Shown here: one piece after another, positions 26,771-35,995 of the stretch
How the letters are laid out: each line of letters opens with the position of its first letter
Position numbering within the stretch: position 1 is the first letter of the stretch
Assembly: GCF_034652275.1 (NCBI RefSeq)
Contig: NZ_JAXIWG010000003.1
Coordinates: 310,001 to 374,000, forward strand
DNA from: Yoonia sp034652275
GTDB taxonomy: Bacteria > Pseudomonadota > Alphaproteobacteria > Rhodobacterales > Rhodobacteraceae
Reading direction: 5' to 3'
Length of the DNA: 64,000 bases
The notes under the pieces: generated by a model
The model's input: the letters and a program-made list of their open reading frames with translations, nothing else
The model's database searches: none
Told to the model about the DNA's origin: nothing
Position numbers and translations under genes: made by a program

Positions 26771-29730
26771 TTCTTTGTTCCTTTGATGGTCAGCGCATCG
26801 TCAACCAGCGCTTCTTGTTCTGCTTTGTGCTTGCTTGCGAGGCCCGTCGCAGGGCTCGCCGCAGCGGCGCGGCCTGCATAGACAGGGCGGGTGTGCTTGG
26901 CCTTGATGCGGGTCAGCACCCATTCAAGGTTGGGTTCCATAAAGGCCCATGCGCCCTGGTTCTTGGGTTCTTCCTGACACCAGACCATTTCCGCGTTCTG
27001 GAACCGTTGCAGTTCCTTCATCGCGGATTGGGCGGGGAAGGGGTAGAATTGTTCGAACCGCAGGATATAGACATCGTCGATCCCGCGCGCATCGCGTTCT
27101 TCCAGAAGGTCGTAATAGACCTTGCCCGAACACATGATCACGCGCTTGATCTGGTCGTCTGCCACCAGCTTGGTTTCGGAATTGCCGTATTGCGCATCGT
27201 CCCACAGCACGCGGTGGAAGCTCGATCCTGTTGTGAACTCCTCTTTCTTGGACACGGCCAGTTTGTGCCGCAGCAAGGATTTCGGTGTCATCAGGATCAG
27301 CGGCTTGCGATAGGTCCGGTGCAGCTGGCGGCGCAGCAGGTGGAAATAGTTGGCTGGTGTGGTGCAATTGGCCACGATCCAGTTGTCGCCGCCACACATG
27401 GTCAGGAACCGTTCCAGACGCGCGCTGGAATGTTCCGGCCCTTGCCCTTCATAGCCATGCGGCAACAGGCAGACGAGGCCGGACATCCGCAACCATTTGC
27501 TTTCGCCCGACGAAATGAACTGGTCGAACATGATCTGCGCGCCGTTGGCGAAATCGCCGAACTGCGCTTCCCACAGGGTCAGGGCATTGGGTTCGGCCAG
27601 TGAATAGCCGTATTCAAAGCCCAGCACCGCATATTCCGACAGCATCGAATCGATGACTTCGTATTTGGCCTGACCTTCGCGGATGTTGTTCAGCGGGTAA
27701 TAGCGGTCTTCGTTTTCCTGATTGATGAAAGCCGAATGCCGCTGGCTGAACGTGCCGCGCGTGCTGTCCTGACCGGACAGGCGGACAGGGAAGCCTTCCA
27801 GCAGCAAGGACCCGAACGCCAGCGCCTCGCCGGTGGCCCAGTCGATGCCGGTGCCATTTTCGAACATCTGCGCCTTGGCGTCGCGCAGGCGGTCGATGGT
27901 CTTATGCGTCGGGAAATTGTCCGGCAAAGTCGTCAACGCCTTGCCGACGGCGGCGAATGTGTCGTCGGAAATGGCGGTCTTGCCGCGCTGGTATTTCTTT
28001 TCCTTCATCCGGTCGAGATGTGACCAGCGCCCGTCCAGCCAGTCGGCCTTGTTGGGTTTATAGTTTTTGCCAGCCTCGAATTCCTCGTTCAGATGGGCCT
28101 GAAACGCGGCTTTCATATCCTCGATCTCGCCTTCGGGGATCAGGCCGTCCTTGACCAGACGCTCGGTATAAAGGGTCAGCGTGGTCTTTTGTTTCTTGAT
28201 CTTTGTGTACATGACCGGGTTGGTGAACATCGGCTCGTCGCCTTCGTTGTGACCAAAGCGGCGGTAGCAGATGATATCCAGCACCACATCCTTGTGGAAC
28301 TTCTGGCGGAATTCGGTTGCCACACGGGCGGCGTGAACCACGGCCTCTGGATCGTCGCCGTTGACGTGGAAAATCGGGGCTTCGACCATCAGCGCGATAT
28401 CGGTGGGATAGGGGCTGGAGCGGCTGAAATGCGGCGCGGTGGTGAAACCGATCTGGTTGTTCACCACGATATGCATGGTGCCGCCGGTGCGGTGGCCGCG
28501 CAGACCGGACAGGCCGAACCCTTCGGCAACCACGCCTTGACCTGCGAATGCGGCATCGCCGTGCAGCAGGATCGCCATGACCTTGGTCTTGTCGGTGTCT
28601 TTCTTCTGGTCCTGCTTGGCGCGGACCTTGCCCAGAACAACGGGGTTTACCGCCTCCAGATGGCTGGGGTTGGCGGTCAACGACAGGTGCACGGTGTTGC
28701 CATCAAAGCTGCGGTCGTTGGATGCGCCGAGGTGGTATTTCACATCGCCCGATCCATCGACTTCTTCAGGTTTGAACGATCCGCCCTGGAATTCGTTGAA
28801 AATCGCGCGGTAGGGTTTCTGCATCACGTTGGCCAGAACCGACAACCGGCCACGGTGCGGCATCCCGATCACGATATCCTCAAGCCCCAGCTGGCCGCCG
28901 CGCTTGATGATCTGTTCCATCGCGGGGATCAGGCTTTCGCCGCCATCAAGGCCGAAACGCTTGGTCCCCATATATTTGACATGCAGGAACTTCTCGAACC
29001 CTTCGGCCTGCACGAGGCTGTTCAGGATCGCCTTGCGCCCGGTCTGGGTAAAGCTGATTTCCTTGCCGTAACCTTCGATGCGTTCTTTCAGCCAGCCCGC
29101 TTCTTCGGGGTTGGAGATATGCATGTATTGCAGCGCAAACGTGCCGCAATAGGTGCGCTGCACGATGGCGATGATCTCGGCCATCGTCGCGACTTCAAGG
29201 CCAAGCACGTTGTCGATGAAAATCGGACGGTCCATGTCCTTGGCGGTAAAGCCGTAATTCGCAGGGTCGAGTTCGGGATGCGGCACGGTTTCGCGCATGC
29301 CCAGCGGGTCAAGATCGGCGATCAGATGGCCGCGGATGCGGTAGGCGCGGATGATCATCAACGCGCGGATGCTGTCGAGCACGGCGTTGCGGACCTGCGC
29401 CTCTGACAGGCCGACGCCTTTTTCGGCTGCTTTCGCTTTGATCTTGTCTGCGGCGGCTGCGGGCTCCGCTGGCCACTGGCCATCAAGCGCTGCGGTCAGA
29501 TCGTCATTGGGCACCGGCGGCCAGTCGCGGCGCGCCCAGCTTGGGCCTGCGGCCTCGGCCTGTGCGTCGGCGGGCGTATCGCCAAGGCTGCGGAAAAACG
29601 CCTGCCAGCTTTCATCGACCGCCCCCGGATTGTCGGCATAGCGCGCGTAAAGCTGTTCGACATAACCTGCATTGTGCCCCTGCAAAAAGCTGGAAGCGTG
29701 GAACAGGTCGTTGGGGGAGTGGTCGTTCAT
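26767..29730 (-). CDS. sucA: 2-oxoglutarate dehydrogenase E1 component
   Basis: 987 residues, full length. The N-terminal FLQGHNAGYVEQLYARYADN motif, thiamine diphosphate region LHGDAAFAGQGVVAEG, and C-terminal GYEGQGPEHSSARLERF are classic OdhA/SucA signatures. It decarboxylates 2-oxoglutarate and hands succinyl to OdhB. It lies between sucD and odhB in a reverse-strand operon with a strong GC hairpin in the sucD-sucA gap. Confidence 0.98.
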   Translation of the reverse strand: MNDHSPNDLFHASSFLQGHNAGYVEQLYARYADNPGAVDESWQAFFRSLGDTPADAQAEAAGPSWARRDWPPVPNDDLTAALDGQWPAEPAAAADKIKAKAAEKGVGLSEAQVRNAVLDSIRALMIIRAYRIRGHLIADLDPLGMRETVPHPELDPANYGFTAKDMDRPIFIDNVLGLEVATMAEIIAIVQRTYCGTFALQYMHISNPEEAGWLKERIEGYGKEISFTQTGRKAILNSLVQAEGFEKFLHVKYMGTKRFGLDGGESLIPAMEQIIKRGGQLGLEDIVIGMPHRGRLSVLANVMQKPYRAIFNEFQGGSFKPEEVDGSGDVKYHLGASNDRSFDGNTVHLSLTANPSHLEAVNPVVLGKVRAKQDQKKDTDKTKVMAILLHGDAAFAGQGVVAEGFGLSGLRGHRTGGTMHIVVNNQIGFTTAPHFSRSSPYPTDIALMVEAPIFHVNGDDPEAVVHAARVATEFRQKFHKDVVLDIICYRRFGHNEGDEPMFTNPVMYTKIKKQKTTLTLYTERLVKDGLIPEGEIEDMKAAFQAHLNEEFEAGKNYKPNKADWLDGRWSHLDRMKEKKYQRGKTAISDDTFAAVGKALTTLPDNFPTHKTIDRLRDAKAQMFENGTGIDWATGEALAFGSLLLEGFPVRLSGQDSTRGTFSQRHSAFINQENEDRYYPLNNIREGQAKYEVIDSMLSEYAVLGFEYGYSLAEPNALTLWEAQFGDFANGAQIMFDQFISSGESKWLRMSGLVCLLPHGYEGQGPEHSSARLERFLTMCGGDNWIVANCTTPANYFHLLRRQLHRTYRKPLILMTPKSLLRHKLAVSKKEEFTTGSSFHRVLWDDAQYGNSETKLVADDQIKRVIMCSGKVYYDLLEERDARGIDDVYILRFEQFYPFPAQSAMKELQRFQNAEMVWCQEEPKNQGAWAFMEPNLEWVLTRIKAKHTRPVYAGRAAAASPATGLASKHKAEQEALVDDALTIKGTKK

Positions 29731-29758
29731 GACAAGGGACCTTTGTTGAATGTCGTCC

Positions 29759-29778
29759 GGCGGGGGCTGGCCCCCGCC
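29759..29778. repeat. Intergenic GC hairpin between sucD and sucA
   Basis: Perfect 9-bp stem, GGCGGGGGC against GCCCCCGCC, with a TG loop. No T-run, and the downstream gene must be expressed, so it is more likely an mRNA-stability or REP-like element than a terminator. Confidence 0.6.
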
Positions 29779-29806
29779 GTAAAGTGGGTGTCGGGTGAAC
29801 CCCGAG

Positions 29807-30688
29807 TTACCCGATGGCTTTCAGCACAGCCTCGCCCAGCGTCGCGGGGCTGTCGGCCACGATGATCCCTGCGGATTTCATCGCCTCGATCTTGCTTTCG
29901 GCGTCGCCTTTGCCGCCAGCGACGATCGCACCGGCATGGCCCATGCGACGGCCCGGAGGGGCGGTGCGGCCTGCGATGAAACCGGCGGTTGGTTTCCAAC
30001 GGCCCTTTTTACGCTCGTCGGCAAGGAATTGCGCCGCTTCTTCTTCGGCGGACCCGCCGATTTCACCGATCATGATGATCGAATGTGTTTCTTCATCGGC
30101 CAGGAACATTTCGAGAATGTCGATATGTTCGGACCCTTTGATCGGATCGCCGCCGATACCGACAGCAGTGGACTGGCCAAGGCCGGAGTCGGAGGTCTGT
30201 TTCACAGCCTCATAGGTCAGCGTGCCAGAGCGCGACACAACACCGACCGACCCGCGGCGGTGGATGTGGCCCGGCATGATGCCGATCTTGCAGGCGTCGG
30301 GCGTGATGACACCGGGGCAGTTCGGCCCGATCAGGCGGGATTTGGACCCTTCCAGCGCGCGCTTGACCTTCATCATGTCGAGCACAGGGATGCCTTCGGT
30401 GATGCAGATGATCAGCTCCATTTCCGCATCGATGGCTTCCAGAATGGAGTCAGCGGCGAATGGCGGCGGCACATAGATCACGGAAGCATTGGCTTGCGTG
30501 ACGTGGCGCGCTTCGTGGACCGAGTTGAAGACGGGCAGGTCCAGATGGGTGCTGCCGCCTTTGCCGGGGGTGACACCGCCGACCATCTTTGTGCCATAGG
30601 CGATGGCCTGTTCGGTGTGGAACGTGCCCTGCGAACCGGTCAGGCCCTGGCAGATCACGCGGGTGTTTTCGTTAACGAGAATGGCCAT
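29807..30688 (-). CDS. sucD: Succinate--CoA ligase (ADP-forming), alpha subunit
   Basis: 293 residues. The CoA-binding GLTGSQGTFH segment lies near the N-terminus, NCPGVITPD in the middle, and the phosphorylated His in MGHAGAI near 250. It forms succinate and ATP from succinyl-CoA with SucC. AAGGAG lies 9 nt before the ATG. Standard order sucC-sucD-sucA follows. Confidence 0.98.
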   Translation of the reverse strand: MAILVNENTRVICQGLTGSQGTFHTEQAIAYGTKMVGGVTPGKGGSTHLDLPVFNSVHEARHVTQANASVIYVPPPFAADSILEAIDAEMELIICITEGIPVLDMMKVKRALEGSKSRLIGPNCPGVITPDACKIGIMPGHIHRRGSVGVVSRSGTLTYEAVKQTSDSGLGQSTAVGIGGDPIKGSEHIDILEMFLADEETHSIIMIGEIGGSAEEEAAQFLADERKKGRWKPTAGFIAGRTAPPGRRMGHAGAIVAGGKGDAESKIEAMKSAGIIVADSPATLGEAVLKAIG

Positions 30689-30719
30689 ATTGGTGGCTCC
30701 TTGGGAAATCTGGGGGTGC

Positions 30720-30737
30720 GGCGGGGTGAACCCCGCC
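30720..30737. repeat. REP-like GC hairpin between sucC and sucD
   Basis: Perfect palindromic stem GGCGGGGT / ACCCCGCC with a 2-nt loop, flanked by CCTACGG. The motif resembles short palindromes that recur in Rhodobacteraceae intergenic regions. Its place inside the operon suggests an mRNA-stabilising role (inference). Confidence 0.6.
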
Positions 30738-30744
30738 CTACGGG

Positions 30745-31938
30745 TTAACCTTTGACGGCTTTCACGATCTTCTGCGCGCCGTCTTTCAGGTCGTCGGCGG
30801 CGATCACGTCAAGGCCGGAATTGCGGATGATTTCCTTGCCCTTCTCGACGTTCGTCCCTTCAAGGCGGACGACCAGCGGCACTTTCAGCCCGACTTCTTT
30901 GACGGCGGCCAGCACGCCTTCGGCGATGACGTCGCAGCGCATGATGCCGCCGAAGATGTTGACCAGAATGCCTTTGACGTTGGGATCGGACGTGATGATC
31001 TTGAACGCCTCGGTGACCTTTTCCTTGGTCGCACCGCCGCCCACGTCAAGGAAGTTGGCAGGTTCGGCCCCGTAAAGCTTGATGATGTCCATCGTCGCCA
31101 TGGCAAGGCCCGCGCCGTTCACCATACAGCCGATTTCACCGTCGAGCGCGATGTAGTTCAAATCGAACTTCGACGCAGCCAGTTCTTTTGAATCTTCTTC
31201 GGTCTCGTCGCGCAGGGCGGCGATATCAGCATGGCGGTACATCGCGTTGCCGTCGAACGACACCTTGGCATCCAGCACCTTCAGATCGCCCTTGTCGGTC
31301 ACGATCAGCGGGTTGATTTCCAGCATCTCCATGTCTTTTTCGGTGAAGGCTTTGTAGAGCTGGCCCATCAGCGTGACGCATTGCTTGATCTGGTTGCCGG
31401 TCAGCCCCAGCGTGAACGCGACGCGGCGGCCGTGGAACGCCTGATAACCCGTGGCCGGATCAACGCTGAACGACAGGATCTTTTCGGGGGTCGCTTCTGC
31501 AACCTCTTCAATGTCCATGCCGCCTTCGGTCGAGACGACGAAACTGATCCGGCTGGTCTGGCGGTCCACCAGCAGGGCGAGGTACATTTCGGTCTCAATC
31601 CCCGAACCGTCCTCGATATAGATGCGGTTGACCTGCTTGCCTGCGGGGCCGGTCTGATGCGTGACCAGCGTGCGGCCCAGCATCTTTTTCGCCTCTTCGG
31701 CGGCTTCTTCCACGGACCGGCACAGGCGGACGCCGCCTTTGTCACCGGCATCGGCTTCTTTGAACTTGCCTTTGCCACGGCCACCGGCGTGGATCTGGGC
31801 CTTGACCACCCAGAGCGGGCCGTCAAGCTCGCCCGCGGCGGTTTTCGCGTCTTCGGCGCGGATCACGGGGCGGCCGTCGGAAACGGGCGCGCCGTAGCTG
31901 CGCAGCAAGGCTTTGGCCTGATATTCGTGGATATTCAT
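30745..31938 (-). CDS. sucC: Succinate--CoA ligase (ADP-forming), beta subunit
   Basis: 397 residues from ATG 31938 (MNIHEYQAKALL); an in-frame GTG 11 codons upstream is rejected because SucC proteins begin at this motif. ATP-grasp domain in the first 240 residues (VKAQIHAGGRGKG, EINPLIV), then the C-terminal CoA-ligase domain with FGGIMRCD. First gene of the suc-odh-lpd operon; the paired TGTGATCACA sites lie about 100-130 bp upstream. Confidence 0.98.
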   Translation of the reverse strand: MNIHEYQAKALLRSYGAPVSDGRPVIRAEDAKTAAGELDGPLWVVKAQIHAGGRGKGKFKEADAGDKGGVRLCRSVEEAAEEAKKMLGRTLVTHQTGPAGKQVNRIYIEDGSGIETEMYLALLVDRQTSRISFVVSTEGGMDIEEVAEATPEKILSFSVDPATGYQAFHGRRVAFTLGLTGNQIKQCVTLMGQLYKAFTEKDMEMLEINPLIVTDKGDLKVLDAKVSFDGNAMYRHADIAALRDETEEDSKELAASKFDLNYIALDGEIGCMVNGAGLAMATMDIIKLYGAEPANFLDVGGGATKEKVTEAFKIITSDPNVKGILVNIFGGIMRCDVIAEGVLAAVKEVGLKVPLVVRLEGTNVEKGKEIIRNSGLDVIAADDLKDGAQKIVKAVKG

Positions 31939-32277
31939 AGGGCATGTCCAATTTGACTTCGGTTGGCACACCCTAAATCACATAAAAACAGGCTTTTCTA
32001 ACTGAAAAGTGGGAAGGGTCCGGATAATCCGACATTTGTGATCACTTGTTTGAAAAGTGTGATCACAAAATTCGCACACGCATCGTTTCCGCGGATTTTG
32101 CACAATTTCGAAAGATTCGTGTCACCTGTAGCCTTGATCGTTCGCCTTGATGGAAAAGCGCGCGACAGGCGAAAACATCCGCAGCGGGTTTGCACCTTGC
32201 CGCAGTGAGAAAAACACTCTGTCGCGTTGCCGCATCCCATCCTCGGACAAGGACGGCGGTGCTGACGCCACGCGGAC
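31939..32277 (-). promoter_or_regulatory. 339-bp control region upstream of sucC
   Basis: No convincing gene: a reverse 80-codon frame here is Cys- and Arg-rich without homology. The region holds the two TGTGATCAC palindromes at 32037-32067 and, next to them, a perfect 11-bp palindrome CGGATAATCCG at 32021-32031. The stretch near the palindromes is noticeably A+T-richer than the genes. I could not place a convincing -35/-10 pair. Confidence 0.6.
32037..32067. promoter_or_regulatory. Paired TGTGATCACA sites upstream of sucC
   Basis: Two palindromes, TGTGATCACT at 32037-32046 and TGTGATCACA at 32058-32067, with centres 21 bp apart (two helical turns). The same arrangement occurs upstream of sdhC. 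Confidence 0.65.
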
Positions 32278-33504
32278 CTAGTTCAGCGTGAAAGCAAACA
32301 GTGCGAAATTGCCACCCGTCGCCGAAGAGAATTCGTTCATAGCTTCCGCAGAAGCAAGCGGCCCCCGTTCCATATACGGCGCAAGATCAGAGCCCGCGAT
32401 AACGCCGATGACGTCCAGCGCGGACGGGTTTTGCAACCATTTGTTCAGGTTGATGCCGATGTTTTCGCCCGTGCGCCAGTGCGGGATCAGCAGTGTGCCT
32501 TCCAAGACTTGGGACACATCCATCAAAACGGCCTGCCATGCCGTGTCGATGTTCTGGGGGAACACCAAGCCAAGAGCGCTGACCTGCGATGCATTGGGAA
32601 TGAATTCCATCTTGTTGTCGGTTTCCGCGCGCACCCTGTCCCAGAACACAAGGTTATGGGCAATCATCGCCCTGAAATCCGCAAGAGCGGCGCGGGTATG
32701 TGTGGCATCGGGTTCCTGTTCCAGCACCTTGAGCACGATTGTCACCAGATCGGCGATTGTCTCATCCTCTTGGGACAAGAAAAACGCGGGCCCCGGACCG
32801 TTGCGCATTTCAACGATGGCAGTGGCGTTGCTTTGGACCTCGGCGATGATGTCGGTCGGGTCAAACGCCATCACCATCTCGGCAGTGCCCGAAAAGACGT
32901 GGGTATAGGCCTGAAGCCAGGCTACGTCCGACGTGTCAAAGTTGATCGTCGGCGCCCCTCCAGCCGCAGCGAAATCGGCCAAGGTTTCGTCCACACGCCA
33001 TGCGGGGACAAACAGCGGCACCATGATCGGCAGCAGGTCTTCGTTCGCATCCCGGGTGCCGTTTGCATTGATGTCGAACCAGATCTGGTTGAAATCCATC
33101 CTGACCAAGACAGTGTCATCGGATGTGATTGGTGCCAAAGTCTCTTGGGCGCGATCCATACGGGCCCCCAACTGCGTGAACAGGTTGATGATCACATCCG
33201 CAGTGAAGGGATCAGGGTCCGGATTGATCGCCAGATTTGTGCTCAGACCCGGCAGGTTGATGAAACTGTCGCCCAGCCCGACGCGGTAGCGTTCCTGAAA
33301 AGTTGTTTCGATCGCTTGCAGGAACAATGCGCCGCCAAGTGCAAAACGATCCGAGGCAGAGGGGTTTTGAATCGCAGCTAGCGCGTCTACGGTACCCGAA
33401 ATCCCCAGTTCCCCGAACTGCGCGCTGTAATCCTGTGCCGCAGCGGCCTGTCCTGCCACGGCAAGGCAAAGTGCAACGGCGAATGATGGCATCAGGTGCG
33501 ACAT
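32278..33504 (-). CDS. Secreted protein of unknown function with an EF-hand-like loop
   Basis: 408 residues from ATG 33504, where GGAGA lies 6-7 nt upstream; the longer frame is rejected. A clear signal peptide ends near GQAAAAQ (about 23). FDINANGTRDANED (about 155-168) has Asp/Asn/Gly/Glu spacing like a calcium-binding EF-hand or dockerin loop. No enzyme motif is recognised. It lies between mdh and sucC, behind the mdh terminator and a 9-bp hairpin, so it is probably expressed on its own. Export to periplasm or outside is likely. Confidence 0.75.
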   Translation of the reverse strand: MSHLMPSFAVALCLAVAGQAAAAQDYSAQFGELGISGTVDALAAIQNPSASDRFALGGALFLQAIETTFQERYRVGLGDSFINLPGLSTNLAINPDPDPFTADVIINLFTQLGARMDRAQETLAPITSDDTVLVRMDFNQIWFDINANGTRDANEDLLPIMVPLFVPAWRVDETLADFAAAGGAPTINFDTSDVAWLQAYTHVFSGTAEMVMAFDPTDIIAEVQSNATAIVEMRNGPGPAFFLSQEDETIADLVTIVLKVLEQEPDATHTRAALADFRAMIAHNLVFWDRVRAETDNKMEFIPNASQVSALGLVFPQNIDTAWQAVLMDVSQVLEGTLLIPHWRTGENIGINLNKWLQNPSALDVIGVIAGSDLAPYMERGPLASAEAMNEFSSATGGNFALFAFTLN

Positions 33505-33525
33505 GTCATTTCTCCAACTAATCAA

Positions 33526-33546
33526 TTTCTGAACGTAGTTCAGAAA
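33526..33546. promoter_or_regulatory. Inverted repeat upstream of the secreted-protein gene
   Basis: Perfect 9-bp arms TTTCTGAAC and GTTCAGAAA around GTA, 22 bp upstream of the gene start. A+T-rich arms and no T-run make an operator more likely than a terminator. Confidence 0.45.
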
Positions 33547-33591
33547 ATTGTGTGGGGAAAGAGGAAAGTTTGCCATCCCATTGCGCAAACC

Positions 33592-33619
33592 AAAACGGGC
33601 GCCCCGATCGGGACGCCCG
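33592..33619 (-). terminator. Rho-independent terminator of mdh
   Basis: Stem CGGGCG-C-CCC / GGG-A-CGCCCG around GATC (33596-33619), followed on the reverse strand by TTTT. It starts 24 nt after the mdh stop, separating mdh from the secreted-protein gene and sucC. Confidence 0.85.
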
Positions 33620-33642
33620 CTCAATTGCTTGGGTTGCGCGGC

Positions 33643-34605
33643 TTATGCCAGCGAACCGTCGATACCTTTGCAAGCGTCGACGAGACCTTTGACGGCATCG
33701 ACGGATTTGTCGAACATCGCCTGTTCGTCCTTGTTCATCTTGATCTCGACCACGCGCTCGATACCACCGGCACCGATCACGGTCGGCACGCCGACGTAGA
33801 ACCCGTTGAGGCCGTAGGCACCGTCCACATGCGCGGCACAGGGCAGCACGCGTTTCTGGTCTTTCAGGAACGCCTCGGCCATCTCGATTGCAGAGGTTGC
33901 GGGGGCATAGAAGGCCGAACCGGTTTTCAGCAGGCCCACGATTTCGGCACCGCCGTCACGGGTGCGCTGCACGATCGCGTCCAGCTTGTCCTGCGTGGTC
34001 CAGCCCATCTCGACCAGATCGGGCAGGGGGATGCCTGCGACGGTGGAATAGCGCGTCAGTGGCACCATGGTGTCGCCATGGCCGCCAAGCACAAAGGCGG
34101 TCACATCACGCATCGAGACGTCGAATTCTTCGGCAAGGAAGTGGCGGAAGCGCGCCGAATCCAGCACGCCTGCCATGCCGCAGACCATGTGATGCGGCAG
34201 GCCGGAAAATTCGCGCAGCGCCCAGACCATCGCGTCCAGCGGGTTGGTGATGCAGATCACGAACGCATTCGGCGCGTGCGCGGCAATGCCTTCGCCCACG
34301 GATTTCATGACCTTTAGGTTGATCCCCAACAGATCGTCGCGCGACATGCCCGGCTTGCGCGGCACACCGGCGGTCACGATGCAGACATCGGCACCGGCGA
34401 TATCGGCGTAATCGTTGGTGCCCTTGAAGCTGCCGTCGAATTTCGCGGCGGGGCCGGATTCGGCGATATCAAGCGCCTTGCCTTGCGGGATGCCTTCGGA
34501 AATGTCGAACAACACGACATCGCCGAGTTCTTTGACAGCCGCGAGGTGCGCGAGCGTGCCGCCGATCTGTCCGGCGCCGATAAGGGCGATCTTTGGTCTG
34601 GCCAT
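33643..34605 (-). CDS. mdh: Malate dehydrogenase
   Basis: 320 residues from ATG 34605 (MARPKIALIGAGQIGG, NAD-binding glycines); the longer frame lacks a ribosome-binding site. Substrate-binding Arg in GVPRKPGMSRDD, ITNPLDAMV, and the catalytic His in LGGHGDTMVP are present, the lactate/malate dehydrogenase-like type found in alphaproteobacteria. It makes oxaloacetate from malate. A terminator follows, so mdh is not obligatorily co-transcribed with sucC. Confidence 0.97.
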   Translation of the reverse strand: MARPKIALIGAGQIGGTLAHLAAVKELGDVVLFDISEGIPQGKALDIAESGPAAKFDGSFKGTNDYADIAGADVCIVTAGVPRKPGMSRDDLLGINLKVMKSVGEGIAAHAPNAFVICITNPLDAMVWALREFSGLPHHMVCGMAGVLDSARFRHFLAEEFDVSMRDVTAFVLGGHGDTMVPLTRYSTVAGIPLPDLVEMGWTTQDKLDAIVQRTRDGGAEIVGLLKTGSAFYAPATSAIEMAEAFLKDQKRVLPCAAHVDGAYGLNGFYVGVPTVIGAGGIERVVEIKMNKDEQAMFDKSVDAVKGLVDACKGIDGSLA

Positions 34606-34762
34606 GGGAATGGATCCTTTGGTGGTTTGGATTTGGCGCATTGGGTAAGCCTTTGCAGGCGCGCTGGCAAGTGTGCCGCGTCGCGGCATCACGGACGGGG
34701 TCATGGTCAGCATGGAACAAAGCCGCTAATCAGATCAAACAACAGGCATTTGGGGCAGTCGC

Positions 34763-35518
34763 GTGATCGCATTCGATTGGGTTTTCTTCGCGGTGGGCAT
34801 CCCCGCGATCATTTTTGGCGGCATCTCCAAGGGTGGTTTCGGCTCTGGTGCGGCCTTTGTCGCGGGGGCGATTCTGGCGCTGGTGGTCCCGCCGGGGCTG
34901 GCCCTGGGGATCATCCTGCCATTGTTCATGCTGGTCGATGCGGCGACCTTGCGGCCTTATTGGGGGCAATGGCACTGGCCGTCGGCCAAGGGGATCATGC
35001 AGGGGGCCGTGCCGGGCTGCATCATCGGTGCGGTGCTTTACGCGCTGGTCGATGCCGATGTGTTCCGCCTGCTGATCGGGGTGATCTGTCTGGCTTTCGT
35101 GGCGTTCCAGATGGCGCGGTCGCTGGGCTGGCTGACGGTCCGGCACATGCCGTTTTCGCGCCCCTTCGCTTGGGCGGCAGGGCTTGTCGGCGGGTTCACC
35201 AGTTTTGTCAGCCATGCAGGTGGCCCGCCCACGGCGATTTTCCTGTTGTCGCAAGGGCTGAGCAAGACCGCGTTTCAGGCGACGACGGTGGTGTCGTTCT
35301 GGGCGATCAACTGGATGAAGGTCGTCCCCTACGCCTATCTGGGTATCTTCTCGCTCGAGACGCTGAAGGCCAGCGCGGTGCTTGCCCCCTTTGCGCTGAT
35401 CGGCGCGTGGATCGGGGTCAGGGCGCACCGGCTGGTGCCGGAACGTGCGTTTTTTGCGCTGACCTATGTGCTGCTGGTGGCGACCGGCCTGCGGCTGATC
35501 TGGGTCGCGCTGGCCTGA
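34763..35518 (+). CDS. Sulfite exporter TauE/SafE family permease (first of two)
   Basis: 251 residues with about eight membrane helices and the TauE/SafE repeats (GGISKGGFGSGAAF near the N-terminus, GGFTSFVSHAGGPP in the second half). It likely exports a small organosulfur anion or other anion; the substrate is not shown. The start is GTG 34763. It is divergent from mdh, and its stop abuts the stop of the next convergent gene with no spacer. Confidence 0.85.
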   Translation: MIAFDWVFFAVGIPAIIFGGISKGGFGSGAAFVAGAILALVVPPGLALGIILPLFMLVDAATLRPYWGQWHWPSAKGIMQGAVPGCIIGAVLYALVDADVFRLLIGVICLAFVAFQMARSLGWLTVRHMPFSRPFAWAAGLVGGFTSFVSHAGGPPTAIFLLSQGLSKTAFQATTVVSFWAINWMKVVPYAYLGIFSLETLKASAVLAPFALIGAWIGVRAHRLVPERAFFALTYVLLVATGLRLIWVALA

Positions 35519-35821
35519 TTACGCATCACGCCCGAGGCTGAACAGCACGTCCTGCCAGTCAAAGGCCGCACCCGAGGCGACAAGGCAGGTCAAGCCATCC
35601 GGAAGGGTGATCGCGATGGTCCAGCTGCCGGTATCGGTGGCGGCGAACACCTCGGTCACAGCACCGTCGGGGCCGGGTGCCGCGAACTGCCTCCGTTCGC
35701 CATAGACCTGCGCCAGACGCTGCGCGACGACCGCATTGTCCGCGCAGGTCAGCGCCTGCGCCTGCGTCGCCCCGACAAAAGCCGCGAGGCAACCGAAACA
35801 GATGTAATACAAGTACCGCAA
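35519..35821 (-). CDS. Small exported protein of unknown function
   Basis: 100 residues with a signal peptide ending near AQALT (about 24). The mature part of about 76 residues contains Cys26 and Cys79, which could form a disulfide in the periplasm. No domain recognised. It lies in reverse orientation between the TauE/SafE gene and the malyl-CoA thioesterase gene. Confidence 0.7.
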   Translation of the reverse strand: MRYLYYICFGCLAAFVGATQAQALTCADNAVVAQRLAQVYGERRQFAAPGPDGAVTEVFAATDTGSWTIAITLPDGLTCLVASGAAFDWQDVLFSLGRDA

Positions 35822-35995
35822 AATGATGCCCGCCTTCTGCCGGATGACCTATCCTTGCAGGTCTCACGTTCCGGCATAGGGTAAAGTGGTTAACATCCCG
35901 TAACCGGCCCCGGTGCTGCATCGCGGCAAGATCGGGGTTGAATCATCGGCACGACTCTGGCCATGTTCGCGCAATAATCTTGCGAGGAGGATTCG

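Noticed and set aside
31998..32240. 80-codon reverse frame in the sucC upstream region
   Set aside because: Cys/Arg-rich, runs through the palindromes, no homology or ribosome-binding site; the region is better explained as control DNA.
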